A DNA stretch of 64,000 nt. It comes from Butyrivibrio sp. (GTDB lineage Bacteria > Bacillota > Clostridia > Lachnospirales > Lachnospiraceae). The stretch spans positions 124,001 through 188,000 of the forward strand of contig JAFXTN010000008.1 in the NCBI GenBank assembly GCA_017535785.1. The letters run 5' to 3'. The position numbers were made by a program, and so were the translations under genes. Positions within the stretch are counted from its first letter, which is position 1. The number at the start of each line of letters is the position of its first letter. This document shows, piece after piece, positions 8,635 through 18,220 of the stretch. The notes beneath the pieces were generated by a model, which worked only from the letters and a program-made list of their open reading frames with translations, did not search any database and was not told the origin of the DNA.

Positions 8635-10404
8635 ATGAAAAAAACTAGTAAAATATCCAACTTCATAATCTCTTTGGTTTTGGTGCTGGTAGCGGTTATT
8701 TTCATGGGCTTTATAGGGGATTGCTGGTTTGAAGCCAATGATGACGTCCTTATAAAGGACCTTCTTTCGGGAGCGTATACAGGAACCCCCGAAGCATATA
8801 ATATACAGATGCTGTATCCGATAAGCTTTTTCTTCTCGATAATTTACAGAGTTGTAAGAAGCCTTGACTGGTATGGCATTTTTTTGTGCGGCGGACAGTA
8901 TCTGTGCATGTTTTTGGTAGCCTATACGGCGCTCAAGGCATGCAAAAAACTAGGAAATAAGATCACGACAGCGCTCTTTTTGCTGCTTTTTGCGATAGGA
9001 ACAGTCGGCTCACACTTTTTATTCATTCACTACACCTTTACTTGCGGCTTCATATCGGGAACGGCAGCCTTTTTGATCCTTATGCATGAAAAAGATAAGG
9101 ACAAGAACTTTGAGATGGCGCTTATCCTGATCTTTATCGCATTTCTCTTAAGGTCTGAGATGCTTCTTTTGACACTTCCCATGGTATGTGTGGCCATATT
9201 TATCAGATGGCTTTTGAAGCTATCAAAAGAAGAGTTTATGGACTGTCTTAAGCTCTTTGGCGCGATAGTAACAGCACTGGTAATAGGCTTTGTGATACAC
9301 CAGGTCGCATTTTCAAGACCCGAGTGGAAAAAGTACAATGACTTTTTCGAGGCAAGAACTCAGCTCTACGACTATCAGTACATCCCCGAATATGATGAAA
9401 ACAAGGAATTCTATGACGGGCTGGGCCTTGATAAAAGCGAATATATGCTTTTGGAAAATTACAATTTCGGCCTTGATGATAAGATAGATACGGATGTTTT
9501 GAACGAAGTAGCAAGATACGCCAAGGAGCGAAGATCGGACGAGCAGCCTTTGGCGACGCACTTAAAGCAGTCTTTTTCAGAGTATATATACGAACTTCAC
9601 AATTTTTCAGAGCAAAAGAACTATCTGGAGCCCGGATCGTATTTCCCGTGGAATGTCTTAGTCGTAGTTCTTTACATTGGTGTGCTGCTTTCTTACATTC
9701 TTCCGAGGCAGGACAGCAGTAACAAGGATACATTAAGGGCTGTCGGATCACTCGCGCTTTTGTTTGCGTGCAGAACGACACTTTGGATATACATGATAAT
9801 GGGCAGAAGGATCCCCATCAGGATCTCACATCCGCTGTTTTTCATCGAGATCATGATCTTGTTTGCGATATTATTAAAACGCGCAGAAAAGAGCAGCTAT
9901 TGCCCGTATAAGATAGTTCTTTTGGCTGCGGTATTGTGCGGCTTGGCTGTTCCGAATCAGAAGGCCGTGATAAACACGGAGCAGCATTCTAGAGAGCTTA
10001 TGAGAGCGCACTATGACGCTTTGGATGATTATTTTGATGCCAATAAAGACAACTTCTACTTTGTTGATACCTATACGTCCGTTTCATGCGGAGAAGAGAA
10101 AGCGGAAGGTGAAGCGCTGTTTTCGGAAAAACTCTTTGACAGAGTCGATAATTCTTTTGCAAACCACGATCTTATGGGCGGCTGGGGCATAAACAGTCCC
10201 CTTACCGAAAAGAAGCTTGCAAAGGCGGGATTTACCGATATGCAGTCAGCTCTTTTGACAGATAAGGCCTTTGTCGTTCAGAATAAGTCTGAGAGCACCG
10301 ATTGGATAAAAGACTATTATGAATATAAAGGCATCAGTGTTAACATTGAACAAAAGGACATTGTGGCCGATGCCTTTGCGATATATGCGGTCAGAGAAAA
10401 ATGA
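8635..10404 (+). CDS. Large polytopic membrane protein, probable GT-C glycosyltransferase
   Basis: This 589-residue protein has about 10-12 membrane helices. After the first helix comes an acidic NDDV motif (~residues 34-37) and a stretch that matches the outward first loop of GT-C enzymes. A soluble region follows at about residues 220-330, and the last ~140 residues form a soluble domain. The layout resembles the neighbour at 5128, with the same length but little obvious identity. A role as a sugar transferase using polyprenyl-P donors is an inference from topology and from the GtrA/GtrB genes. It lies 57 bases after wecE; a weak hairpin (8590-8612) occupies that gap. Confidence 0.55.
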   Translation: MKKTSKISNFIISLVLVLVAVIFMGFIGDCWFEANDDVLIKDLLSGAYTGTPEAYNIQMLYPISFFFSIIYRVVRSLDWYGIFLCGGQYLCMFLVAYTALKACKKLGNKITTALFLLLFAIGTVGSHFLFIHYTFTCGFISGTAAFLILMHEKDKDKNFEMALILIFIAFLLRSEMLLLTLPMVCVAIFIRWLLKLSKEEFMDCLKLFGAIVTALVIGFVIHQVAFSRPEWKKYNDFFEARTQLYDYQYIPEYDENKEFYDGLGLDKSEYMLLENYNFGLDDKIDTDVLNEVARYAKERRSDEQPLATHLKQSFSEYIYELHNFSEQKNYLEPGSYFPWNVLVVVLYIGVLLSYILPRQDSSNKDTLRAVGSLALLFACRTTLWIYMIMGRRIPIRISHPLFFIEIMILFAILLKRAEKSSYCPYKIVLLAAVLCGLAVPNQKAVINTEQHSRELMRAHYDALDDYFDANKDNFYFVDTYTSVSCGEEKAEGEALFSEKLFDRVDNSFANHDLMGGWGINSPLTEKKLAKAGFTDMQSALLTDKAFVVQNKSESTDWIKDYYEYKGISVNIEQKDIVADAFAIYAVREK

Positions 10405-10431
10405 GACCTGCTGAGTTATACGGAGATTGAT

Positions 10432-10968
10432 ATGGGAAAAGAGACACAGGGCTTTGATGTCTGTGGGAAAAAGGTATCTCTTAGGAAGATCACCTTGGAT
10501 GACACAGAGCTCATTGTAAAGTGGAGAAACAACGAAAGAGTGCGAAACAATTTCGTTTATAAGGTTGTATTTACGCCCGAGATACATGAGAACTGGTTTA
10601 AGACCAAGATCATGACAGGAAAGGTCGAGCAATTCATCATCTGCGAGAATGATAATGACTACAGACCTGTAGGAAGCGTGTATTTCAGAGATATCGACAA
10701 AGAAGAGGGAACCGCCGAGTATGGGATATTCATCGGCGAGGACGACGCTGTCGGAAGAGGCTACGGTAGTGAGACCGTTCTTCTTGCTCTTTCATATGCC
10801 AAAGAGAAGATAGGGCTTAAAAGAGTGTATCTCAAGGCATTTGCCTATAACGAGATAGCCATAAGGAGCTATTCAAAGGCAGGTTTCGTAAAGACCAAGG
10901 ATCTTTTGCAGGTAGAGTGCAGTGATGGGCAAAAAAGTGATATGATACTTATGGAAAAGCTCTTATAA
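10432..10968 (+). CDS. GNAT-family N-acetyltransferase, PseH/RimJ-like
   Basis: This 178-residue protein has the GNAT fold. The opening VSLRKITLDDTELIVKWRN is the pattern of sugar-amine acetyltransferases such as PseH, and the acetyl-CoA pyrophosphate-binding loop is visible as GEDDAVGRGYGSE (~residues 103-115). Later, AYNEIAIRSYSKAGF is the typical last GNAT helix. In PseH-like enzymes the acceptor is a 4-amino sugar nucleotide. With WecE just upstream (7442), acetylation of dTDP-Fuc4N is a likely job. The PglE-like product made at 18221 is another possible acceptor. The ATG follows GGAGATTGAT with about 6 bases of spacing. Confidence 0.8.
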   Translation: MGKETQGFDVCGKKVSLRKITLDDTELIVKWRNNERVRNNFVYKVVFTPEIHENWFKTKIMTGKVEQFIICENDNDYRPVGSVYFRDIDKEEGTAEYGIFIGEDDAVGRGYGSETVLLALSYAKEKIGLKRVYLKAFAYNEIAIRSYSKAGFVKTKDLLQVECSDGQKSDMILMEKLL

Positions 10969-10988
10969 GTGAAAGGTTTTTGATAAAT

Positions 10989-11939
10989 ATGCAGAAAACA
11001 TCAGTAAGCTTTGTGATTCCATGCTACAGATCCGAGAACACTCTCGGCGGTGTCGTGGATGAGATAATAGAGACAATGAAGGATTCCGACGAGTATATCT
11101 ATGAGATCGTGCTTGTTAATGATGGATCACCCGACAATACGTGGGGCAAGATCAGCGAGATCGCGGACAAGCATGCAGATATCGTTATGGGGATCAATTT
11201 TGCCAAGAACTTCGGCCAGCACGCTGCGCTTATGGCGGGACTTAATGCTGCGCAGGGCGATTATGTCGTATGCCTTGACGATGACGGCCAGACTCCGGCA
11301 AACGAAGTGTACAAGCTTCTGAATGCGCTCAGAGACGGCGCAGATGCCGTATATGCAAGATATGCGCACAAGCAGCACAACGGCTTCAGGAATTTCGGAA
11401 CAGCTATGAACGAGTGGATGGCGCATGTCATGCTCGGAAAACCCAAGGATCTCTTCGTTTCCAGCTATTTTGCGGTAAAGAGATTCGTTGTTGATGAAAT
11501 GATCAAGTACGAAAGCTCATATCCGTATGTGATAGGTCTCGTGCTCAGAACTACAAGCAATGTGGTAAATGTTGACGTCAATCACAGAAAAAGAGAAGTC
11601 GGAGAAAGCGGATATACTTTCTCTAAGCTCATGAAGCTTTGGATCAACGGATTTACCGCTTTTAGTATCAAACCACTTAGAATTGCCACTTTGGCGGGCG
11701 GTATCTTATCGGTTTTAGGTTTTTTATTTGGTATTTACACCGTTGTACTTAAGTTTGTTTATCCGAATGCATCACAGTTTAAGGGTTATTATGCACTTAT
11801 GTCCGTCTTGGTATGTATTGGCGGCATGATACTTCTAATGCTGGGAATGGTGGGAGAGTATGTGGGAAGGCTCTATATCTCACAAAACAAGAATCCTCAG
11901 TATGTGATTCGAGAGACGACTAAAGATGACAAAGAGTAA
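10989..11939 (+). CDS. Polyprenyl-phosphate glycosyltransferase, GtrB/ArnC/DPM1 type
   Basis: This GT2 enzyme would make undecaprenyl-phosphate-hexose in the cytosolic leaflet. Motifs are FVIPCYRSE near the start, LVNDGSPDNTW, and the metal-binding LDDDGQT (~residues 95-101). Two membrane helices at the C-terminus (~230-250 and ~265-290) give the GtrB layout, and 316 residues is typical. I use the ATG at 10989, because GAAAGG (10971-10976) is 12 bases upstream of it but only 3 from the in-frame TTG at 10980. The product would be flipped by the GtrA-like protein (6936) and used by the GT-C proteins around it. It overlaps the next gene by 14 bases. Confidence 0.88.
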   Translation: MQKTSVSFVIPCYRSENTLGGVVDEIIETMKDSDEYIYEIVLVNDGSPDNTWGKISEIADKHADIVMGINFAKNFGQHAALMAGLNAAQGDYVVCLDDDGQTPANEVYKLLNALRDGADAVYARYAHKQHNGFRNFGTAMNEWMAHVMLGKPKDLFVSSYFAVKRFVVDEMIKYESSYPYVIGLVLRTTSNVVNVDVNHRKREVGESGYTFSKLMKLWINGFTAFSIKPLRIATLAGGILSVLGFLFGIYTVVLKFVYPNASQFKGYYALMSVLVCIGGMILLMLGMVGEYVGRLYISQNKNPQYVIRETTKDDKE

Positions 11940-13590
11940 TTTGGGGTTAGTAACAGAAAACAATAATACAAAGAAAAACGTAGTAGCCTGGCTTTTGTCA
12001 GGCTTATTTGGCGTTTTAACGGGCGCTTTTTTATTCATCGGCTACAGTCTTGAGAAGTTCGATTCCGTAAAATTAGACGGCCATATGCTTATGATCATGT
12101 TCTTTATCATGGTGGTCCTTACCATCGATACCAGATATGTCTGGAAGAGCTACGAGATGTCTTTTTACGGACGAAAGCTCTTTGGCTTCATCGATCTTAA
12201 TGCGCAACCAAAGCCTATAGAGGAAAAGGGCTTTTTCAAAAGAACCTTCTTGACTCTTATCGTTCTCAATCTGCCCGTTCTTCTTGCGGAGTTCCCCGGA
12301 TTTTTCGTATACGACGCGCAGGATGAATTAAACGAAGTCCTGACAAGGAGCTTCACGACGCACCATCCGCTCTTACATGTGCTTTTGCTCGGAGGTACAA
12401 TCGCCCTTGTTCACAAGCTCACAGGTTCATGGAACATCGCGATCTTCACATATATCGTAATTCAGATGCTCGTGATCACTCTGATCATGACCTACGTGCT
12501 TGATTACCTGAGAAAAAGAGGGATCGGCAAGAATTCAGTTATCCTTTGGACACTATACTACGGCGTTTTCCCGACTATAGTCATGTATACGCTATGCTCA
12601 AGTAAAGATGGCCTTTTTTCGGCATTTTTGCTTCTGATGACAGTTCTTTTGACAGAGCTTGTGCGTGATACGGATGGGTTTATGTCAGACAAAAAGAAAC
12701 AGGTGTTATTATTGATATCTGCTGTACTCATGCCGCTTATGAGACACAACGGATTCTATGCATATCTTGTTTTTGTTCCGTTTGCACTTATTTATTTCAG
12801 GAAAAAGATATCTCGTAACCTTGTTGGATTGCTGATGATCCCGGTAGTGATATATCTCATCGTAAACGCAGCACTCTCTGCAGCTTTTACCGCGGGATAT
12901 AAAGATAATCAGGAGATGCTGACCGTTCCGATCATGCAGATGGCGCGCGTCTATAAATACAGCAAAGAGGAGATGACGGAAGAAGAAAAGGCTATCATTA
13001 CCGCCTATATTCCGGAAAAGAATCTCGATAAATACACGCCCAGAGTGTCTGATCTAGTAAAAGTCGGCTTTAACAACGCACTCTATGAGCAGGATAAAAA
13101 GAACTTTTGGAAGCTTTGGACAGCTCTTTTTAAAAAGCATCCTATGACCTACGTAAACGCATGGTTCCTGACTTCGTACGGATACTGGTATCCGCCTGCA
13201 AACATTAACGTCTACAAGGGAAATACGGTTTATACATTTACATATGACGAGAGCTCGTACTTCGGATACGAGGTTGAGCTTCCGGGAGAGAGGATAAGCC
13301 TCATTCCGCCTATAGATAAGTTCTACAGATATATATCCATAGGCAGCTTTCACAAGGATGCGCCGGTGATCGCGTATCTGTTTTCGCCGGGACTTCTTGC
13401 GCTCATATATCTTTTTGTGTTCCTGTATAGGCTTCACAGGCGCAATTTTACAGGCATTGTGCCATTTTTGCCTATGATACTTACATGGCTTACCGTGCTT
13501 CTCGGACCGACCTATCTTGTAAGGTATGTCGTAATACTCTGGCTTGCCCTTCCACTCCTTATGGTTACAGGGGATAAGCGGTTTGATTAA
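11926..13590 (+). CDS. DUF6020-like polytopic membrane protein, probable GT-C-type transferase
   Basis: This 554-residue protein has about 12 membrane helices. The stretch PGFFVYDAQDELN (~residues 124-136), closely followed by THHPLLHVLLLGG, is the recurring signature of the DUF6020 proteins found in Firmicutes glycan loci. The acidic and His-rich motif lies in an outward loop, as in GT-C enzymes. The biochemical role of the family is not established to my knowledge. The start lies inside the end of the GtrB-like gene (14-base overlap), which supports a shared function in the Gtr-like pathway. Confidence 0.65.
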   Translation: MTKSNLGLVTENNNTKKNVVAWLLSGLFGVLTGAFLFIGYSLEKFDSVKLDGHMLMIMFFIMVVLTIDTRYVWKSYEMSFYGRKLFGFIDLNAQPKPIEEKGFFKRTFLTLIVLNLPVLLAEFPGFFVYDAQDELNEVLTRSFTTHHPLLHVLLLGGTIALVHKLTGSWNIAIFTYIVIQMLVITLIMTYVLDYLRKRGIGKNSVILWTLYYGVFPTIVMYTLCSSKDGLFSAFLLLMTVLLTELVRDTDGFMSDKKKQVLLLISAVLMPLMRHNGFYAYLVFVPFALIYFRKKISRNLVGLLMIPVVIYLIVNAALSAAFTAGYKDNQEMLTVPIMQMARVYKYSKEEMTEEEKAIITAYIPEKNLDKYTPRVSDLVKVGFNNALYEQDKKNFWKLWTALFKKHPMTYVNAWFLTSYGYWYPPANINVYKGNTVYTFTYDESSYFGYEVELPGERISLIPPIDKFYRYISIGSFHKDAPVIAYLFSPGLLALIYLFVFLYRLHRRNFTGIVPFLPMILTWLTVLLGPTYLVRYVVILWLALPLLMVTGDKRFD

Positions 13591-13658
13591 GGCTTTGGTG
13601 TATGTTAATATTTAATGATGGATTTTTGCGAAAATAGGCAAATATATCGGAAAGAACA

Positions 13659-16268
13659 ATGGAACTTATGAGAAGTATTATTGATAAAAAAACTGCATTC
13701 AGAGCAGTGCTCCTTATAGTTGCGCTCATCGCAGTACTGAGCATATTCCCGTTCAGGATATGGACGAATGTGCTTGAAACCTACGACGGCGGAAACAGGC
13801 TTCCTGATGCTCAGATAATTAACTACGATTACAGCATCAACCAGAGGTTTGTGGCGCAATATGACAGGCTCAGTTCTGTAGATGTGTATGTCGATTCTCT
13901 TGAAAAGGGACATTACATGTATGTCTCGCTAAGAGATAACTATGAAACAAGCTATTTCAATACATTTGTTGATATAACTGATGCAAAGCTCCCCGGATAC
14001 GTTCATGTTCCGATTGAATATGATGTGAAGGTCGGAAAGGAATACGGCTTATATATCATGAACTGTCGTTCCAAGTATAATATTGGATTTACGGATGTTC
14101 CTGATAACTCACAGTATGTAGGAAGTGTGTTCCTCAATGAAACAAGTGAACTGCCCGGTATGCATCTTGATGCAAAGTATAATTACAGACTTCCGATTTC
14201 CAAGAAGCTGTCTCTCATAATTATAGCGGCAATTCTTGCTTTTACTGCGCTTATTTATGCTTTGATCGGCATTTATTACAATAAATTCGAGGAAAAGAAC
14301 TCTCTTTTGACCGTCGGAAAGGTGGTAAAATTTACAGCCAATCCCGTTGCGGCAGTGTTCTTCCTTACACTTATGATCATGGTATTCCCGCTTAAGATCT
14401 TTGATCTTAGGGTGGCTGATATCATCTTTTACGAGATAGGCCTTATCATCAGTGCGGCGCTCGTATTTTATGCGATCAACCACAAGGCTGTTAAGCTCCC
14501 GAACGGAATATCCTTCTTTGAAGGGATCGATATCGCGGATAAAGTCAGATACGTTCTTATAATGTTTGCGATGGCGATGGTCATATGGAATGCCAGCAAT
14601 TACATGAACGATCTTTATACTATTTTCCAGACGATATCGGATCATAGGATAGTGATATGGTTTGCGATCATGATACTACTTACATTCACGACTTCTGAGA
14701 TCATCAATCTACCGAATCTCATCTGGTTTGTGGTATCGATCGTCGCAGGTATCAGATACTACGGACTTAATGCGCTGGCAGAGACCGAGAAGGAATACGA
14801 CCTTCACAATCTTGTGCTTAAGTACAACATCATCATCGCTCTGCTTGGCGGTATTGTGATCATCAACGTGATAAAAGTCTTATTTAGATACATCACGGAT
14901 AAGACAAGCAGAACAGTGAAGCTCTCAGGCTACGGAATTTTAACGATCGTTCTTTTTGCGATGTTGATCATATTCAGAAATGAAAAGTTGTGGGGAATCA
15001 CTCTGGCTGTCATCTTCGCATGCCTCTACATAAGGCTCACATACTGGAAAGGCAGAGAACACTTTACACGCATAGTTGCCGGCGGACTTATGATGAACTT
15101 TGTTATATCGCTCGGCTTTTGCCTGCTCCATAGATACTTTACCGGCTATGTAAGCGGAAGATTCGGATTCCTCTTCCACACAGTGACCGTTAATGCAGAG
15201 TATCTGACATTTATGGATGCGGCGGCTACGGTTCTTCTTACTGCCAAGATAATTGCATTTCCTAAGGGACTTGGGGCAAAAGAGCTGTTTAAATCCGCAT
15301 GGAAAGAAATGATCCTTTTTGGATGGATCTCATCATATGCGATATTTACTGTTTCGCAGACAGCATATCTGTCACTCTTTATGGTCGTACTTGCAGTTCT
15401 TATCGTTGTGACAATGCGCCATAAGAAGCAGTTTGTTAGAATACTTGCAACAATGATATCGGCTGTTATTATTTGTTTCCCTGCTGTGTTCACGCTTCAG
15501 AGAATCATTCCGGCTATCGTTGCAAGACCCGTTTTCTATGAGATAGACGACGCCGATCAGTTTGTAAGAGGCGGAGCGGCATGGGGCAACAGCAATTTCA
15601 TGTGCGTTGAGAGATTTATAAATCTATTTGAGAGTGAAGTCCTCAGCATGGATGTCGGAGAATATGATTATCCAAACGATACGCTTAACTACGACTTTGA
15701 GCGTGGCGATTATTATTACGATTTATACGGCAATCCCAATGACGAAGATGAGGAAGAGGATGAGAGCGTAGGTAAAGCTCTTTTCCCTGAGGAGAATCTT
15801 CTGGCGGCTGCAGGCTTTACACAGGCAGAGGTTAGGATGCTCTTGGATCTTAGCCCGGGCTATGTTGATCTTGATAATCCGTGGGATATACGTACCAACG
15901 GAAGGATAACGATATTCAAGATCTATGCAAAAGAGATGAATATGACTGGACACTCGGTTCAGCCGACTTTCCCTGACGGAGTGCCTATTGCGCATGCCCA
16001 CAATACATATCTGCAAGTGGCGTATGACCACGGTATCATCACAGGTATTTTGTTCTTTATATTTATTGTCGCAGGACTTGTGGTGGGAGCTCTTTATTAC
16101 AAGAAGAATGAGGAAAAAGAACCTCTTTCACTCCTTGCTTTTGCGATCATTATGGGTGTAGCGGTCGCAAGTCTCAGTGAGTGGGTGTTCGAGCTTGGAA
16201 ATCCCATGACACAGGCTTTAATGCTATCGATAGCACCTTTATTATTCAAAAATATAAGCAGAGAATAA
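13659..16268 (+). CDS. O-antigen ligase/polymerase-like membrane protein (Wzy_C type)
   Basis: This 869-residue protein has a first helix, then a soluble region of ~130 residues, then about 12 further helices. Near the C-terminus a large outward loop ends in AHAHNTYLQVAYDHGII (~residues 775-791), the signature of the Wzy_C O-antigen ligase/polymerase superfamily, whose His is catalytic in known ligases. The loop also holds an acidic run (NDEDEEEDES). It would polymerise or transfer undecaprenyl-linked repeat units outside the membrane. The protein is longer than classic Wzy or WaaL (400-600) because of the extra N-terminal domain. GGAAAG 6 bases upstream supports the ATG. Confidence 0.8.
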   Translation: MELMRSIIDKKTAFRAVLLIVALIAVLSIFPFRIWTNVLETYDGGNRLPDAQIINYDYSINQRFVAQYDRLSSVDVYVDSLEKGHYMYVSLRDNYETSYFNTFVDITDAKLPGYVHVPIEYDVKVGKEYGLYIMNCRSKYNIGFTDVPDNSQYVGSVFLNETSELPGMHLDAKYNYRLPISKKLSLIIIAAILAFTALIYALIGIYYNKFEEKNSLLTVGKVVKFTANPVAAVFFLTLMIMVFPLKIFDLRVADIIFYEIGLIISAALVFYAINHKAVKLPNGISFFEGIDIADKVRYVLIMFAMAMVIWNASNYMNDLYTIFQTISDHRIVIWFAIMILLTFTTSEIINLPNLIWFVVSIVAGIRYYGLNALAETEKEYDLHNLVLKYNIIIALLGGIVIINVIKVLFRYITDKTSRTVKLSGYGILTIVLFAMLIIFRNEKLWGITLAVIFACLYIRLTYWKGREHFTRIVAGGLMMNFVISLGFCLLHRYFTGYVSGRFGFLFHTVTVNAEYLTFMDAAATVLLTAKIIAFPKGLGAKELFKSAWKEMILFGWISSYAIFTVSQTAYLSLFMVVLAVLIVVTMRHKKQFVRILATMISAVIICFPAVFTLQRIIPAIVARPVFYEIDDADQFVRGGAAWGNSNFMCVERFINLFESEVLSMDVGEYDYPNDTLNYDFERGDYYYDLYGNPNDEDEEEDESVGKALFPEENLLAAAGFTQAEVRMLLDLSPGYVDLDNPWDIRTNGRITIFKIYAKEMNMTGHSVQPTFPDGVPIAHAHNTYLQVAYDHGIITGILFFIFIVAGLVVGALYYKKNEEKEPLSLLAFAIIMGVAVASLSEWVFELGNPMTQALMLSIAPLLFKNISRE

Positions 16269-16272
16269 GATT

Positions 16273-18216
16273 ATGAACGATAAGAAAAAAGAACCGTTTA
16301 ATTTTCAAAAACTGTATAGGCGCACAGGACTTATAATCTATGACATCCTTAGTGTCATCATAGCCAATTATCTTGCGCTCATCATAAGGCATGATTTTAA
16401 GATCTCGAATATTCCCGAGCATTTCTTGATGCCCGCGACGGAATTTTTGCCTATAAACATAGTGCTTACAATAGCTATTTTCTTTATATTCAAACTCTAT
16501 GACAGCTTGTGGGCATATGCGGGAGAGAGAGAACTTCAGAATCTCGTTATGGCTTGTGTGCTTTCGTCCGTTCTGTATGCTATAGGGCTTCAGTTCTTTA
16601 GGTATCCGGGCGAGCAGGCGGTTCCTCTTACCTGTTATTTCTTGTACCCGTTCCTGCTAATAGCCTTTATCTTTACGAGCAGATTCTCGTACAGATTCTT
16701 CCGTAGCCAAAAGCACAGGGCGGAGAACAGGAACAACAGCCAGGCGGTAATGATAATCGGTGCCGGCGAGGCTGCCAATATCATCATTAAAGAGATAATC
16801 ACAAGCAATTACTCAACGATGTCTATCAAGTGCATCATAGATGACGATCCCAATAAGTGGGGTAAGTACATCCAGGGCATCAGAGTTGTCGGCGGTAGAG
16901 ACAGGATTGTCGAGTGCGCTGATCTCTACGACATAGACCAGATCATTGTTGCGATTCCTTCCGCATCAAGAAAGGAATTCAAGAAGATCCTCGATATCTG
17001 TAAGAACACGAACTGTAAGCTCCGTGCACTTCCCGGAATGTATCAGCTCGTTAACGGCGAGGTCAACGTATCAAGACTTCGTGACGTTGAGGTAGAAGAC
17101 CTTCTCGGAAGAGATCCTATCGCGGTAGACCTTGATTCCATCGCAGGCTATGTGAGCGGAAAGACAGTTATGGTAACCGGAGGCGGTGGATCTATCGGCT
17201 CCGAGCTCTGCAGACAGATCGCAGGACATAAGCCCAAGAGACTAATCATTGTGGATATCTATGAGAATAATGCATACGATATCCAGCAGGAACTTAAGAC
17301 CAAATATCCCGAGCTTGATCTTGTAGTGCTCATCGCATCAGTAAGAAACACGCTCAGGATCAACAATATATTTGAGAAATATAAGCCCAACATCGTATAT
17401 CATGCAGCTGCGCACAAGCATGTACCTCTCATGGAGGACAGCCCTAACGAAGCTATCAAGAACAACGTCTTCGGAACATGGAAGACAGCTATGGCAGCAG
17501 CGATGAACGGCGCAGAGAAGTTTGTTATGATCTCTACGGATAAGGCCGTTAATCCCACCAATGTAATGGGAGCCAGCAAAAGAATCTGTGAGATGATCGT
17601 ACAGACCTTCAATAAGCATTACGACACAGAATTTGTAGCGGTTAGATTCGGTAACGTCCTTGGATCGAACGGATCCGTTATCCCGCTTTTCAAGAAGCAG
17701 ATACAGGCAGGAGGCCCTGTTACAGTTACAGACCCTAATATCATACGTTATTTTATGACTATATCCGAGGCGGTTTCTCTCGTGCTTCAGGCAGGTGCTT
17801 TTGCCAAGGGAGGAGAGATATTTGTCCTTGATATGGGTGAGCCCGTCAAGATCCTTGATCTTGCGGAGAACCTTATCAAACTCTCAGGCCTCAAGGTCGG
17901 AGAGGATATCAGGATCGAGTTTACCGGCCTTCGTCCCGGTGAGAAGCTCTACGAAGAGATGCTTATGGATGAAGAGGGACTTCAGGATACATCCAACAGG
18001 ATGATCCACATCGGTAAGCCCATTGAACTCGATGAGATGAAGTTCTTTGCGGAGCTTGAAAAGCTCAACGTGGCATCAAGAGAAGAGTCCTCCGAGACAA
18101 GATCCATTGTCAAAGAGATCGTTACAACGTATCATCCGACCGACAATAAGGAAGACAGGACCAAGGAGCACATGGAAGCTCTTAAGAGGGCAGCAGAGAA
18201 GATAAACGAGGATTAA
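16273..18216 (+). CDS. UDP-GlcNAc 4,6-dehydratase, membrane-bound WbpM/PglF/CapD type
   Basis: It has four membrane helices (~residues 15-130), a Rossmann-like domain (VMIIGAGEAA at ~158), and the SDR domain opening VMVTGGGGSIGSELC at ~298. In the catalytic part, STDKAVNPTNVMGASK carries Met where ordinary SDR enzymes have Tyr, giving the Ser-Met-Lys arrangement of WbpM and PglF. The 647-residue length is typical. The reaction is UDP-GlcNAc to UDP-4-keto-6-deoxy-GlcNAc, the entry to bacillosamine, QuiNAc and FucNAc-type sugars. Its next neighbour, only 4 bases away, is the matching aminotransferase. Confidence 0.9.
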   Translation: MNDKKKEPFNFQKLYRRTGLIIYDILSVIIANYLALIIRHDFKISNIPEHFLMPATEFLPINIVLTIAIFFIFKLYDSLWAYAGERELQNLVMACVLSSVLYAIGLQFFRYPGEQAVPLTCYFLYPFLLIAFIFTSRFSYRFFRSQKHRAENRNNSQAVMIIGAGEAANIIIKEIITSNYSTMSIKCIIDDDPNKWGKYIQGIRVVGGRDRIVECADLYDIDQIIVAIPSASRKEFKKILDICKNTNCKLRALPGMYQLVNGEVNVSRLRDVEVEDLLGRDPIAVDLDSIAGYVSGKTVMVTGGGGSIGSELCRQIAGHKPKRLIIVDIYENNAYDIQQELKTKYPELDLVVLIASVRNTLRINNIFEKYKPNIVYHAAAHKHVPLMEDSPNEAIKNNVFGTWKTAMAAAMNGAEKFVMISTDKAVNPTNVMGASKRICEMIVQTFNKHYDTEFVAVRFGNVLGSNGSVIPLFKKQIQAGGPVTVTDPNIIRYFMTISEAVSLVLQAGAFAKGGEIFVLDMGEPVKILDLAENLIKLSGLKVGEDIRIEFTGLRPGEKLYEEMLMDEEGLQDTSNRMIHIGKPIELDEMKFFAELEKLNVASREESSETRSIVKEIVTTYHPTDNKEDRTKEHMEALKRAAEKINED

Positions 18217-18220
18217 AGAT

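Noticed and set aside
10980..10988. TTG at 10980 as start of the GtrB-like gene
   Set aside because: It is 3 bases from the ribosome site; the ATG at 10989 is better placed.
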